Shown: piece after piece, positions 9,066 through 17,718 of the stretch | Layout: the number at the start of each line of letters is the position of its first letter | Position numbering within the stretch: the stretch's first letter is position 1 | Assembly (NCBI RefSeq): GCF_002086795.1 | Contig: NZ_MVIM01000006.1 | Location: forward strand, 1-64,000 | Length of the DNA: 64,000 nt | Source of the DNA: Mycolicibacterium tusciae | Lineage (GTDB): Bacteria > Actinomycetota > Actinomycetes > Mycobacteriales > Mycobacteriaceae | Direction: 5' to 3' | The notes under the pieces: generated by a model | Told to the model about the DNA's origin: nothing | What the model saw: only the letters and a program-made list of their open reading frames with translations | The model's database searches: none | Made by a program: the position numbers and the translations under genes

Positions 9066-10066
9066 CCGCGGCCCGCACCTACAACCAAACTCACGTCGCG
9101 CGGAAACAGAACGGTCGCCGAAGGATCGGCATCTACTGGACGTGGAGCTATCCGTGGGAAGCGCAACGCGATCCTGGCGAGATGTACAACCGCTTCTCGA
9201 CCATGACCGAAGTCCGAAACGCGTTGTGGCCCAGCTACGAAACCACCGAGTACGAGAAGTCCCACTTTCTACAGGGCATCGCCGGAACGCTGGAACTGTT
9301 CCACCGTTCGACGCTGGCCTTCCAGGAACTCGCGGGTGAGGTAACCGGCCACCCGGTCGCCGTGTTCCAACGCATCGACCAGGCCGGCTACCAGCTGCCG
9401 ATCGATGAGCGGGTTCTCGCCGACACCGATACCTTGATGGTTTTCGGACTCGACCACATCCTCTCCGAGCAGGAGGCGGCACCGGAGGAGATCGCGGCCA
9501 TCAAGGAGTGGTTGAAACGCGAGGGCACCTGTCTGCTGCTGGCGCCGCACCACGATGTGGGTTTCACCGACGACTTCACGCAACGGCAGATGGAGTTTCA
9601 GCACCACGGCGACCCATTGGTGCCCCGCCAACAGCGGTTCGGTCAGTACACGAGGTCACTCATGAGGGCCCTCGATGTGCCTGTTCACAACACGTGGGGG
9701 CTGCGCCCCGCAGTGGTGGAGGGCACCAAGGAGATCGCCCCCCTGACGGGCCTCCGTGATCTGGATGGCGCTCAGTTGCTCGACAACGTAACGACCTTCA
9801 ACTTCCACCCGCATCTCCCCCACTACGAACTGACCGCACCCGAGAGCGACTCCCTGCGCGTGCTCGGACGCCAGCGCGTGGACCCGAACCGCCCGCATCC
9901 GTTCACCGCTGCGGGCAATACCGAGTTCAACGCGCTCATCTGGATGCCCCCGCATGGCGAGCGGGCCGGCGACATCGTGCTCATCGACTCCACGCACTTC
10001 ACCACACTGTTCGGCGGCACCGACAGCCTGCGCAATCTCTGGCACAACCTGGCCACCATGAAATAG
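9062..10066 (+). CDS. unrecognised protein translationally coupled to the DyP peroxidase
   Basis: 334 aa, starting inside the peroxidase stop. No signal peptide or membrane segment is visible. The middle section (TLMVFGLDHILSEQE near residue 122, then AIKEWLKREGTCLLLAPHHD near 147) resembles the strand-turn-helix pattern of class I glutamine-amidotransferase-like domains, with His where a nucleophile might be, but I see no catalytic Cys there. The C-terminal ALIWMPPHGERAGDIVLIDSTHF is well structured. Function unknown; co-occurrence with the peroxidase is the only clue. Confidence 0.72.
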   Translation: MTAARTYNQTHVARKQNGRRRIGIYWTWSYPWEAQRDPGEMYNRFSTMTEVRNALWPSYETTEYEKSHFLQGIAGTLELFHRSTLAFQELAGEVTGHPVAVFQRIDQAGYQLPIDERVLADTDTLMVFGLDHILSEQEAAPEEIAAIKEWLKREGTCLLLAPHHDVGFTDDFTQRQMEFQHHGDPLVPRQQRFGQYTRSLMRALDVPVHNTWGLRPAVVEGTKEIAPLTGLRDLDGAQLLDNVTTFNFHPHLPHYELTAPESDSLRVLGRQRVDPNRPHPFTAAGNTEFNALIWMPPHGERAGDIVLIDSTHFTTLFGGTDSLRNLWHNLATMK

Positions 10067-10095
10067 CACCCGCCGTTCAGGTACTGCATCACGCA

Positions 10096-10881
10096 CTATC
10101 TCGGTTGGTTGGGTACTCCGGGGAACAACTGCACATCCGGGCCGGAGGTCACGTAACCCATCTGTTTGGTGATCAGATGCGGCGCGAAAACAGCGCCGTA
10201 GAGCACGTTTCCAACAACACTGACGGCGACGACGGAAACGATCGCCGACTGCACACGCGTCTTGGACAGCTTGTCCGACCACATCTCGACGACATTCCGC
10301 CCCTCCGCATCCCGCCGACCGAGCAGGTAGGTGAAGACCATCATCTGGATGCCCATCGCGATGGCGTCGTAGATCGGGTACTGATGCAGCGTGCCCTCGA
10401 ACAGGCCGAGACCCGGAATCACATAGGCGTAGTAGAAGACTCCCAGCCGCGCGCCGAGGCCCGCGTTGAAGATCAGGGCCCAGCAGAAACCGACGACGAG
10501 GCCGACGATCAACAAGGTTTGCGGCTGTCGCCAGTCGAATCGTGTGGACAACCGCCGTCCGATGGCCGCGCCCGTGACCGCGGGAATGCAGAAATAGCCG
10601 ATGTACCCCAGCGGCACCGACGACGGCAGCCCACCCCAGGTCATGTTCAACGGCCACCATGAGGGCATGCGTGGCAGCGCCGGCGGGAATTGGGCGTACA
10701 TCGCCCAGTCATAGGGCGCCTCGATCCACGAGAACGAGATCGCCGAAATGCACAGCAGAAGCAGCGGGTGTAACCGGCCGCGCCGGACACTCAAATAGAT
10801 GCCGGCGATCACGAACAGGATGCCGCTGCCCCAGCCGAAGGCGTTGGACGCGATCAGCAGCGGCGTCATCTCGGTGTTCAT
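10096..10881 (-). CDS. AveC-like (spirocyclase family) integral membrane protein
   Basis: 261 aa with about six hydrophobic segments: residues about 8-28, 38-54, 90-110, 123-145, 165-190 and 212-235. Mycobacterial proteins of this type are grouped with AveC, the avermectin spirocyclase, through motifs such as ISFSWIEAPYDWAMYAQ near 43 and the WWPLNMTWGG loop. Their real activity in mycobacteria is not established. It overlaps the 50-aa membrane protein gene by 3 bases, and a second family member lies at 17711-18847. Expression is probably controlled from the palindrome at 11056. Confidence 0.75.
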   Translation of the reverse strand: MNTEMTPLLIASNAFGWGSGILFVIAGIYLSVRRGRLHPLLLLCISAISFSWIEAPYDWAMYAQFPPALPRMPSWWPLNMTWGGLPSSVPLGYIGYFCIPAVTGAAIGRRLSTRFDWRQPQTLLIVGLVVGFCWALIFNAGLGARLGVFYYAYVIPGLGLFEGTLHQYPIYDAIAMGIQMMVFTYLLGRRDAEGRNVVEMWSDKLSKTRVQSAIVSVVAVSVVGNVLYGAVFAPHLITKQMGYVTSGPDVQLFPGVPNQPR

Positions 10882-11030
10882 CGGTTGGCCTCGTCGACGG
10901 TCTGCTTTTCGCGCGAGCGCTCATCGTCGCGCGGGCGGCGCGCGTCGGGGTCGAAGTAGATCACCGCACCGAATATGAGGATGATCAGCCCGAACAGAGT
11001 GCCCAGCATGATGAGTTGGCCCACGAGCAT
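10878..11030 (-). CDS. 50-aa single-pass membrane protein coupled to the AveC-like gene
   Basis: A short frame from ATG 11030 (or GTG 11024) to TGA at 10880-10878, whose last bases overlap the AveC-like ATG. GAAGGG abuts the ATG but is 6 bases from the GTG, so GTG may be the true start (48 aa). The protein has one hydrophobic helix (LIMLGTLFGLIILIFGAVIYF, about residues 6-26) followed by a charged tail (DPDARRPRDDERSREKQ). N-out or N-in topology is unclear. Tight coupling suggests a subunit or stabiliser of the AveC-like protein. No known family recognised. Confidence 0.7.
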   Translation of the reverse strand: MLVGQLIMLGTLFGLIILIFGAVIYFDPDARRPRDDERSREKQTVDEANR

Positions 11031-11055
11031 CCCTTCACAGCGATCGATCAATAAA

Positions 11056-11073
11056 TAATAGTGGATACTATTA
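11056..11073. promoter_or_regulatory. perfect palindrome, probable TetR operator (copy 1)
   Basis: TAATAGT-GGAT-ACTATTA: two perfect 7-base arms around a 4-base centre, AT-rich in a GC-rich region. It lies between the divergent TetR gene (start 11143) and the small membrane protein gene (start 11030), the standard place for an autoregulatory TetR operator. The same arms recur at 40219-40235. Confidence 0.7.
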
Positions 11074-11142
11074 CTGGGCTCCGGTCAAGGACAGCTATCG
11101 TGAAGGGCCACCGACCGCGCAGTGCGGGGAGAGTGAGAAGCC

Positions 11143-11790
11143 GTGCCGCAGCGACGTTCATCGGGAAGGCAGACCCCCCCGACGCCACGTCGCCCACGCG
11201 GAGAGGCACGCAGGCTACTGCTCGACGCCGCCCGCGATCTGTTCGCCCGCCAGGATTATCGCGCCACGACGACGCGGGAGATCGCCGAAGCCGCCGGGGT
11301 CACCGAGTACTTGTTGTTCCGCCACTTCGGTTCGAAGGCCGGGTTGTTCCGCGAAGCACTCGTCCTGCCGTTCACGAACTTCGTCGACGACTTCGGCAAG
11401 ACTTGGCAGGCCGTCGTCCCCGAGGAAACCGACGAGGAAGAATTGACTCGGCAGTTCGTCGGCCACCTCTACGACGTGCTCGTCGAACACAAAGGCCTGC
11501 TGCTGACCCTTGTCACCTCGGACGGGCTCAGCGACGAGGAGATCGAAAGCGCCGGGATCACCGATATCCGGCAAGCGCTCACCCTGCTCGGCCAGATCAG
11601 CGGCGAAGGCATGCGCCTCCGTGGGCTGCATTCAGGTCACCCGGATCTGCCCGCACACTCCACGGTGGCCATGATCGTCGGCATGGTGGCGTTGCGGTCG
11701 ACGTTCTTCGGCAACCGTCCGCCGTCGCGAGAGGCGATCGTCAACGAACTCGTCCAGTCGACGCTTCACGGATTCCTCCACCGCCCGTAA
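11143..11790 (+). CDS. TetR-family transcriptional repressor
   Basis: 215 aa, GTG start with GGGGAGAG about 10 bases upstream. The N-terminal DNA-binding domain spans about residues 20-70 (ARRLLLDAARDLFARQDY, TTREIAEAAGVTEYLLFRHFGSK); the rest is a ligand/dimer domain of unknown effector. It is divergent from the small membrane protein and AveC-like genes across the palindrome at 11056, so it probably represses both itself and them. Because the same palindrome precedes the DapB-like gene at 40274, that gene is a likely second target. It converges on the SDR gene, with 7 bases between stops. Confidence 0.9.
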   Translation: MPQRRSSGRQTPPTPRRPRGEARRLLLDAARDLFARQDYRATTTREIAEAAGVTEYLLFRHFGSKAGLFREALVLPFTNFVDDFGKTWQAVVPEETDEEELTRQFVGHLYDVLVEHKGLLLTLVTSDGLSDEEIESAGITDIRQALTLLGQISGEGMRLRGLHSGHPDLPAHSTVAMIVGMVALRSTFFGNRPPSREAIVNELVQSTLHGFLHRP

Positions 11791-11797
11791 TTCGCGC

Positions 11798-12679
11798 CTA
11801 TCCCCCAGGTCCGTTGGGCCACTTGAGCAATGAGCCCGCATCGACCCGGATCTGCTGACCGGTGATATAACGACTGTCATCGCTGGCCAGGAAAGCGCCC
11901 AGCTTCGCCATGTCCACGGGTTCGATATACGGGATCGGCATGGCTTGGAAGATGGTGAACAACGGCTCGGCGTCCTCGCGGGTCGCCTGCTTACCCTCCA
12001 TGGTCAGGTCCGGTCGGAACATGCTGTACATGCCGTCGTTCTGCAACAGATGGGTGTTGCAGTTGGTCGGATGAATGGCATTGACGCGGATCATCTTGTC
12101 CGCCAGAGCCATCGACATCTCTTCCACATACTCGATCAACACGCGCTTGCTCCAGCCGTAGCCCCTGCCGCCGGGACCCATGTTCGGGTTGTCGGTGGTG
12201 CCGCGGATCATCCCGGCGGTGGATCCCGTGATGATCACCGAGGAACCATTGGGCAGATGCGGGAGGGTGACGGCAACGGTGTTCATCACACCGAGCAGGT
12301 CGACGTCGCTGGCGTCGACAAACGACATCGCGTCGAAGGCTCTCCCCATGGCCATCGGCAGGATGCCGGCGTTTGCGACGACGATGTCGATCTTGCCGAG
12401 GTCGGCGACCCCCGCGTCGACAGCGTCGCGCAACTCGTGACGCTCCCGGACATCGGCGACGCGGGCGACGATGCGGCGTCCGATTTCCTTGACCGACCGC
12501 TCGGTCTCCGCGAGATCGTCGGGAGTCGCCAACGGATAGGGGTTGGATGGGATGTCGCGGCAGATGTCGACTGCGATGATGTCGGCACCCTCCTTGGCCA
12601 TCTCGATCGCATGTGCTCGACCCTGCCCGCGGGCCGCACCGGTGATGAAGGCGACCTTGCCGTCAAGTCTTCCGGTCAT
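11798..12679 (-). CDS. mycofactocin-type short-chain dehydrogenase/reductase
   Basis: 293 aa from ATG 12679, with GAGGAG 7 bases upstream; a longer frame exists but its extra N-terminus is not SDR-like. The NAD site is GAARGQG (14-20), NAG is in VANAGILPM, and the catalytic YxxxK is YGWSK. After the second beta strand it carries the insertion SNPYPLATPDDLAETER, the hallmark of mycofactocin-dependent SDRs, which hold NAD tightly and pass electrons to mycofactocin. It probably oxidises an alcohol made by the P450s, whose gene starts the same strand run 26 bases upstream. Confidence 0.88.
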   Translation of the reverse strand: MTGRLDGKVAFITGAARGQGRAHAIEMAKEGADIIAVDICRDIPSNPYPLATPDDLAETERSVKEIGRRIVARVADVRERHELRDAVDAGVADLGKIDIVVANAGILPMAMGRAFDAMSFVDASDVDLLGVMNTVAVTLPHLPNGSSVIITGSTAGMIRGTTDNPNMGPGGRGYGWSKRVLIEYVEEMSMALADKMIRVNAIHPTNCNTHLLQNDGMYSMFRPDLTMEGKQATREDAEPLFTIFQAMPIPYIEPVDMAKLGAFLASDDSRYITGQQIRVDAGSLLKWPNGPGG

Positions 12680-12705
12680 GTCGTACTCCTCGAGTGCTGT
12701 CGAAG

Positions 12706-13977
12706 CTAGGGGTTCGCGGTGTATTCCACGTGCAGTGCCGTCAGCCCGCGCATGATGAATGTCGGCTCGTACCCGTACTTTCGATCGTCGGCCGGCCCGT
12801 GCATCTCCTCGGAGATGCGGATGTCGGCCATCCGGTCGAGGATCCGATTGATCGCGATGCGCGCCTCTGACCGCGCCAACGGCGAGCCGGGGCACGAATG
12901 CGGACCGCGTCCGAAAGCGACGTGCTCACGCACGTTGGACCGGTCGTGCCTGAACTCGTTCGGATCTTCGAACTTGCGCGGATCGCGGTTGCTGGCGCCG
13001 GGCAGCATCATTAGGATCGTCCCGGCGGGAACGTCGTAGTCCCCGATGGTGGTCGACGTGCGCGCCAGCCGGAAGTGGCTCTTGACGGGGCTTTCCATCC
13101 GCAGGCACTCCTCGAGGAACGCCGGGATCTGCGAGCGGTCGTCGCGAAGAGACTTCTGGACGTCAGCGCGCTCGCCGAGCACCCGCATCGCCGTGCTCAC
13201 GAGTTTCGTCGTCGTATCCGTACCCGCTGCGAACAGGAACGTCGCGAGCTTGACGACCTCGTCGACCGGCGGCACCGACCCGTCCGGGTATGTGGCGGCG
13301 GCGAGTTCGGTCAGCACGTCCTGTCGAGGCTCTCGACGCCGGTCGGTGATGTACTCCGTGAACTTCTCATCGAGCCACATCAGCGGGTTGTGTGCGACGG
13401 TCTCGCCTTGGTTGCCGTCGACCTCACCGAGGGGCTCGGCCCCCATCATCTGCTTGAACTCCTGATGGTCTTCCGCCGGGACGCCCAGCAGATCGGCGAT
13501 CACCAACAGCGCCAACGGTTTCGCGAAGTCCTCCATGAACTCGCACGAGCCGCGGTCGATGATCTTCTCGAGCTGCTGGTCGACCAGACGCCACATGAAC
13601 TCTTCGTTTTCACTGAGCCGCTTCGGTGTGATCAGCCTGCTCAGTAGCCCACGCGTCTTCTGATGTTCGTCGGCGTCCATGGTGACCACGTGCTCCGCCA
13701 TCGGAATCGCGGCGCGGTGTTCTTCGATGAGGGCGCCGATGTCGTCGCCTTCCGGGGTGAACGGCAACGGCGGGAACGGACCTGCCACCGCGACACACGA
13801 CGACATCGCCGGATCCTTGTAGGCGGCGAGCGCTTCTTGGTGCCCCGTCACCGCCACCACGCCGTATGGTGTCGCCCGCTGCACTGGACACTTTGAACGC
13901 AGCTGGTCGTAGTACGTGTACGGGTCGGGAATCAGCGACATGTCGGTGAAATAGTCGATCGACTCGAGATCGCTCAT
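12706..13977 (-). CDS. cytochrome P450 (first of a coupled pair)
   Basis: 423 aa soluble bacterial P450. The I-helix oxygen-binding motif is FAAGTDTT, the ExxR motif is EECLR, and the haem loop is FGRGPHSCPG with the ligand Cys362. It should insert oxygen into an apolar substrate using electrons from a ferredoxin/reductase pair that is not encoded in this window. Its ATG overlaps the stop of the upstream P450 by 4 bases. The protein starts MSDLES, similar to its neighbour, but the two are clearly different subfamilies. Substrate unknown. Confidence 0.92.
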   Translation of the reverse strand: MSDLESIDYFTDMSLIPDPYTYYDQLRSKCPVQRATPYGVVAVTGHQEALAAYKDPAMSSCVAVAGPFPPLPFTPEGDDIGALIEEHRAAIPMAEHVVTMDADEHQKTRGLLSRLITPKRLSENEEFMWRLVDQQLEKIIDRGSCEFMEDFAKPLALLVIADLLGVPAEDHQEFKQMMGAEPLGEVDGNQGETVAHNPLMWLDEKFTEYITDRRREPRQDVLTELAAATYPDGSVPPVDEVVKLATFLFAAGTDTTTKLVSTAMRVLGERADVQKSLRDDRSQIPAFLEECLRMESPVKSHFRLARTSTTIGDYDVPAGTILMMLPGASNRDPRKFEDPNEFRHDRSNVREHVAFGRGPHSCPGSPLARSEARIAINRILDRMADIRISEEMHGPADDRKYGYEPTFIMRGLTALHVEYTANP

Positions 13978-15215
13978 CGCGCGGGCTCACTTCCTGCCGG
14001 CTGCGGATCGAACAGCACCGGTACCGATGTCGGCGACCGGAACACCTGTCCCCGCACGTGCGGATCGTCACCGTCGGGATCGAGCCTCAGGTTCGGCAGC
14101 CGGTCGAGAAGCAGATTGATGGCCGTTCGCATCTCCAACCGGGCGAGGTGCATGCCAAGGCATACATGGACACCGTGGCCCCACGCCAGATTGCTCTTCT
14201 GCTGACGGAAGATGTCGAACTTGTTTGGCTCGGGAAAACGCTCGTCCTGGTGTGTGGCCGAGCCCAACATCGGCATCACGGTCGCGCCCTTGGGAATCTC
14301 CACGCCACCGAGGACCGTGTCCTTGGTCGCCACCCGTGTGATGGTCAGCAGCGGCGGTTCCCACCGCACACCCTCCTCGATGGCTTGTGGAAGCAACGAG
14401 CGGTCGGCGCGGATGGCCTCGAGTTGATCCGGATTCGACAGCAGAGCCAAGAGCAGGCTGCCGAGCGAGCGGTAGGTCGTCTCGACACCGGCGGGCAGCA
14501 GAAGCCGAAGGAACGAGAAGATCTCCTCGTCACTGAGCTTCTCCCCGTCGATCTCCGCGGCCGCCAGTGCGCTGATCAGATCAGCGCGCGGCTCGGCCCG
14601 GCGTGCTTCGAGAATCGGTGCGAAGTAATCACACAGTGCAGCCGAAGCCGCCAGTCCCCGTTCGGGATTCATGAGCCAGCTCAACAGGGATATCGACCAG
14701 CGCTGGAACTGCGGATAGTCCTCCTCCGGCAATCCGAGCAGGCCGGCGATGATCTGGCTCGGATAGTCGAAGGTGAACTCCTTGACCAGATCCGCTTTGC
14801 CGTTGGGAGCGAACTTGTCGATCAGACCGTTGGCCACTCGGCCGACGAGCTCGTCTTCCCACCGCGCCAAGGACTTCTGCGCGAATGCCTTCGACACGAG
14901 GCCGCGAAGCCGACCGTGGATCGGCTCGTCCATGCCGAGCATCACCCCTTCGCCAAGCACCGGGCCGAAGGCGGCGATGACCGCGGCCGACGAGAAGGTC
15001 TCGTTGTCGCGCAGCATCTGCTGGACGTCTTCGTGGCGATACACGATGAACATCGGTAGCGACTCTTCGTGCGGAAGCGCCCCGGATGTTTCGAGCCGCT
15101 GCACCGGCTCCTCGCGGCGGATCCGCGCCAACTCCGTGTACGGGTCACGAACGTCGCCCGAGATGGCGTCGTCGAAGGCCCCGAAGTCCTCGAGATCGTC
15201 GAATAGATCTGACAA
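13974..15215 (-). CDS. cytochrome P450 (second of a coupled pair)
   Basis: 413 aa. The I-helix reads LLPAGVETTYR, with Val-Glu rather than the commoner Thr-Asp/Glu before the conserved TT pair. ExxR is EEGVR and the haem loop is WGHGVHVCLG with ligand Cys352. The stop overlaps the next P450 start, and the aldehyde dehydrogenase ends 11 bases upstream, so these are one operon. A P450 pair followed by ALDH and SDRs suggests stepwise oxidation of a side chain or ring carbon. No ferredoxin gene is nearby. Confidence 0.92.
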   Translation of the reverse strand: MSDLFDDLEDFGAFDDAISGDVRDPYTELARIRREEPVQRLETSGALPHEESLPMFIVYRHEDVQQMLRDNETFSSAAVIAAFGPVLGEGVMLGMDEPIHGRLRGLVSKAFAQKSLARWEDELVGRVANGLIDKFAPNGKADLVKEFTFDYPSQIIAGLLGLPEEDYPQFQRWSISLLSWLMNPERGLAASAALCDYFAPILEARRAEPRADLISALAAAEIDGEKLSDEEIFSFLRLLLPAGVETTYRSLGSLLLALLSNPDQLEAIRADRSLLPQAIEEGVRWEPPLLTITRVATKDTVLGGVEIPKGATVMPMLGSATHQDERFPEPNKFDIFRQQKSNLAWGHGVHVCLGMHLARLEMRTAINLLLDRLPNLRLDPDGDDPHVRGQVFRSPTSVPVLFDPQPAGSEPAR

Positions 15216-15226
15216 GTCCGCTCCTC

Positions 15227-16711
15227 CTACTGGGCTGGGTAGGCCACCGATTTCACCTCGGTGTACTGGCTGAATCCGGCGACGCCGTTCTGACGGCCGA
15301 CGCCGCTGTCCTTGTAGCCGCCGAAGGGGGTGTCCGCCCCGTATCCGGCGGTTCCGTTTAGTCCGATGAAGCCGGCCCGCAGCCGGCGCGCGACGGCAAG
15401 GGATCGATCGAGTGAACTCGACATCACGTTCCCCGCGAGCCCGTAGACGCTGTCGTTGGCGATGCGGATGGCATCCTCTTCGTCCTCGTAGGGGATGACG
15501 ACGAGGACGGGGCCGAAGATCTCTTCCCGGGCGATGGTCATCGAGTTGTCGACATCGGTGAAAAGGGTTGGCGTGACCCAGAATCCCCTGTCGAATTCTT
15601 TGGGCGCCTCAGGGCTTCCGACGAGCATCGTCGCGCCCTCGTCGACGCCCTTTCGGATGTAGCCGAGGATGCGCTCCTGCTGCTTGGCGGAAATCACCGG
15701 CCCGCAGATGGTGCCGGGATCCTGCGGGTCTCCGGCCTTGATGTTTTCGTAGATGCCCCGCAGGATGGCCACGCCCTCGTCGTAGCGCGACCGCGGCAGC
15801 AGCATCCGGGTCGGTGCCGCGCACCCCTGGCCCGCGTGCATCAGGGGGCCGATTCCGATCAGACACGCCGTGTTGAAGTCCGCGTCCTCGAGCACGATGG
15901 TCGCGGACTTCCCGCCGAGTTCGAGGAACAGGCGCTTCATCGTCCCGGCGCCCTTCTCCATGATCCGCTTGCCCACCACCGTCGATCCGGTGAACGAGAT
16001 CATGTCGACCTTCGGCGACAGGGTGAGTTCCTCGCCGACGAAGTGATCGGACGCGGTGACGACGCTGACGACACCCGCTGGGATATCGGTCTTCTCGGCG
16101 ATGAGCCGCCCGAGCCGGGTCGCGTTGAACGGGGTGTTTGGTGCGGGTTTGAGCACGACGGTGTTGCCGGTCGCCAGGGCCTGCCCGAGCTTGTTGATCG
16201 TGACCTCGAACGGGAAGTTCCACGGCACGATGGCGCCGACCACGCCGACGGGTTCGTGCCACACCTTCCGTCGGGTGTTGACTCCGGTCACCGATACGAC
16301 TTTGTCGCCGAGGTCGGCTTCCCATTCGAAGGTGTCGATCAGCCTGGCGGGATACTTCAGACCGTCCTCCAGCGGCGCATCGAGGTGCGGGCCGTGCGTC
16401 ACCGCTCGCGGCGCCCCGACCTCGAGGATGAGCTCTTCTCGCACCTCCTCGAGCTCGCTCTCGATCGCGTCGTGCAACTGCAGCAGGCAACGCTTCCGAA
16501 GCTCCCGGTTGGTCGACCAATCGGTGTCGTCGAAAGCCCTTCTGGCAGCGTCGATCGCGCGGCTCATATCGGCGTTAGACGCGTCGGCGACCTCACCGAG
16601 GACGTCTTCGTTGGCGGGATTGATATTGGTGAAGGTGCCTGCTTCACCGTGGACGAGCTCGCCGTCGATCAACATCCTCGACTCGAATTTCACGGCCGTG
16701 GCTTCAGTCAT
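15227..16711 (-). CDS. aldehyde dehydrogenase, NAD(P)-dependent
   Basis: 494 aa, the standard ALDH length. The NAD fold motif is FTGSTVVGK (about 240-248), the general-base Glu264 is in LELGGK, and the catalytic Cys297 is in MHAGQGCAAPTR. The oxyanion Asn is in VVGAIVPWNFP. It converts an aldehyde to the acid before CoA activation. Its ATG overlaps the stop of the upstream SDR by 4 bases. Sequence alone does not give the substrate; position between SDR and P450 genes suggests an intermediate of the same pathway. Confidence 0.92.
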   Translation of the reverse strand: MTEATAVKFESRMLIDGELVHGEAGTFTNINPANEDVLGEVADASNADMSRAIDAARRAFDDTDWSTNRELRKRCLLQLHDAIESELEEVREELILEVGAPRAVTHGPHLDAPLEDGLKYPARLIDTFEWEADLGDKVVSVTGVNTRRKVWHEPVGVVGAIVPWNFPFEVTINKLGQALATGNTVVLKPAPNTPFNATRLGRLIAEKTDIPAGVVSVVTASDHFVGEELTLSPKVDMISFTGSTVVGKRIMEKGAGTMKRLFLELGGKSATIVLEDADFNTACLIGIGPLMHAGQGCAAPTRMLLPRSRYDEGVAILRGIYENIKAGDPQDPGTICGPVISAKQQERILGYIRKGVDEGATMLVGSPEAPKEFDRGFWVTPTLFTDVDNSMTIAREEIFGPVLVVIPYEDEEDAIRIANDSVYGLAGNVMSSSLDRSLAVARRLRAGFIGLNGTAGYGADTPFGGYKDSGVGRQNGVAGFSQYTEVKSVAYPAQ

Positions 16712-17718
16712 TGGGCCTCACTCCTGTCGGGTGCCGGCTTTGCAGGCGAAAGCCGCATCGCCAGCGACGCTAACCGGGTCAGCACCGGCTGCGGAAGGAC
16801 CTTGGCGGCGAAGACCATCGCCCGCTGCGCAGTGGTAAGCGGGTAGGCCCCTTCCCGCATCGAGCCCTGCCGGGGGATGCCCAACACCAGTCGCGACATG
16901 TGGTGCATTCCCGGGGCAGGCATCAGTCTGTTGGACGCCAACAACATTGACGCGTCGGGGCCCACGCCGTGGCGACGGAAGGCTCCGCGGTCCGCCAGCG
17001 CCTTCACCAGGCCGTCGGCGAACCGCTCGGGCGAGCGGGCGAACTTCATGGCGAACCGGCCACGACTGTTCATCGACTGGTGCAGTCGGGCGTAGGGACC
17101 ATTGAAGTCGCGGTCGTCGGTGGTGCCCGCATCGGTGATGATGTCGGTGTCGTAGGTCCCTGTGACCAGAACCGTCACGCCGAGCCCGAACGGGGCGATC
17201 TCGCATGCCAACGATTCACCCCACCGTTCCATCGCGCCCTTGCTGGCCGAGTACGGTGCGGTGCCCGGCTGACCTCGCACCCCTGCCGTGCTGCCGACGA
17301 GCACGATTCGGCCCTCGCCCGCCGCGCGCATCGACGGCAGTAATGCCTGCGTCAGCGCGACCGGACCCATCACGTGAGTGGCGAACATCCGTTGCCACAG
17401 TTCGATATCCGTCTCCTCCATCATTCCGGCGGAGGAGATGCCCGCGTTGTGCACCAATGCATACGGCGTCCCGACACGCTCTTCGATTGCCTTGGCGGCG
17501 GCGCAGATCGAAGCCGAATCAAGCAAGTCGAGCTGGACGCCGATCAGCCGATCGTCGCCTTCGCTCGCTCCCGTTGCCGCAAGCAGCAGCGGCATTCCCC
17601 TGTCGGGCGTCCGCATGGCGGCGACCACCCTCCAGCCTTCCCGGTAGAGCCGCGCGGCCGAGGCGAGCCCCAGACCGCGGGCCGCGCCGGTGATGACGAC
17701 AGTGCGAGGTTCAGTCAT
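16708..17718 (-). CDS. short-chain dehydrogenase/reductase
   Basis: 336 aa from ATG 17718, longer than classical SDRs because of a C-terminal extension of about 80 residues (PAPGMHHMSRLVLG onward) of unknown role. GAARGLG (about 10-16) binds the nucleotide, NAGIS follows beta-4, and the active site is GSTAGVRGQPG then YSASK. It overlaps the AveC-like stop by 8 bases and the ALDH start by 4. It probably oxidises or reduces an alcohol/ketone of the P450 pathway. No mycofactocin insertion is present, unlike the SDR at 11798. Confidence 0.88.
   Translation of the reverse strand: MTEPRTVVITGAARGLGLASAARLYREGWRVVAAMRTPDRGMPLLLAATGASEGDDRLIGVQLDLLDSASICAAAKAIEERVGTPYALVHNAGISSAGMMEETDIELWQRMFATHVMGPVALTQALLPSMRAAGEGRIVLVGSTAGVRGQPGTAPYSASKGAMERWGESLACEIAPFGLGVTVLVTGTYDTDIITDAGTTDDRDFNGPYARLHQSMNSRGRFAMKFARSPERFADGLVKALADRGAFRRHGVGPDASMLLASNRLMPAPGMHHMSRLVLGIPRQGSMREGAYPLTTAQRAMVFAAKVLPQPVLTRLASLAMRLSPAKPAPDRSEAQ

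Noticed and set aside
12896..13977. Treating the two adjacent P450s as a recent tandem duplication
   Set aside because: The haem loops and I-helices differ (FGRGPHSCPG with AAGTDTT against WGHGVHVCLG with PAGVETT), so they are separate subfamilies.
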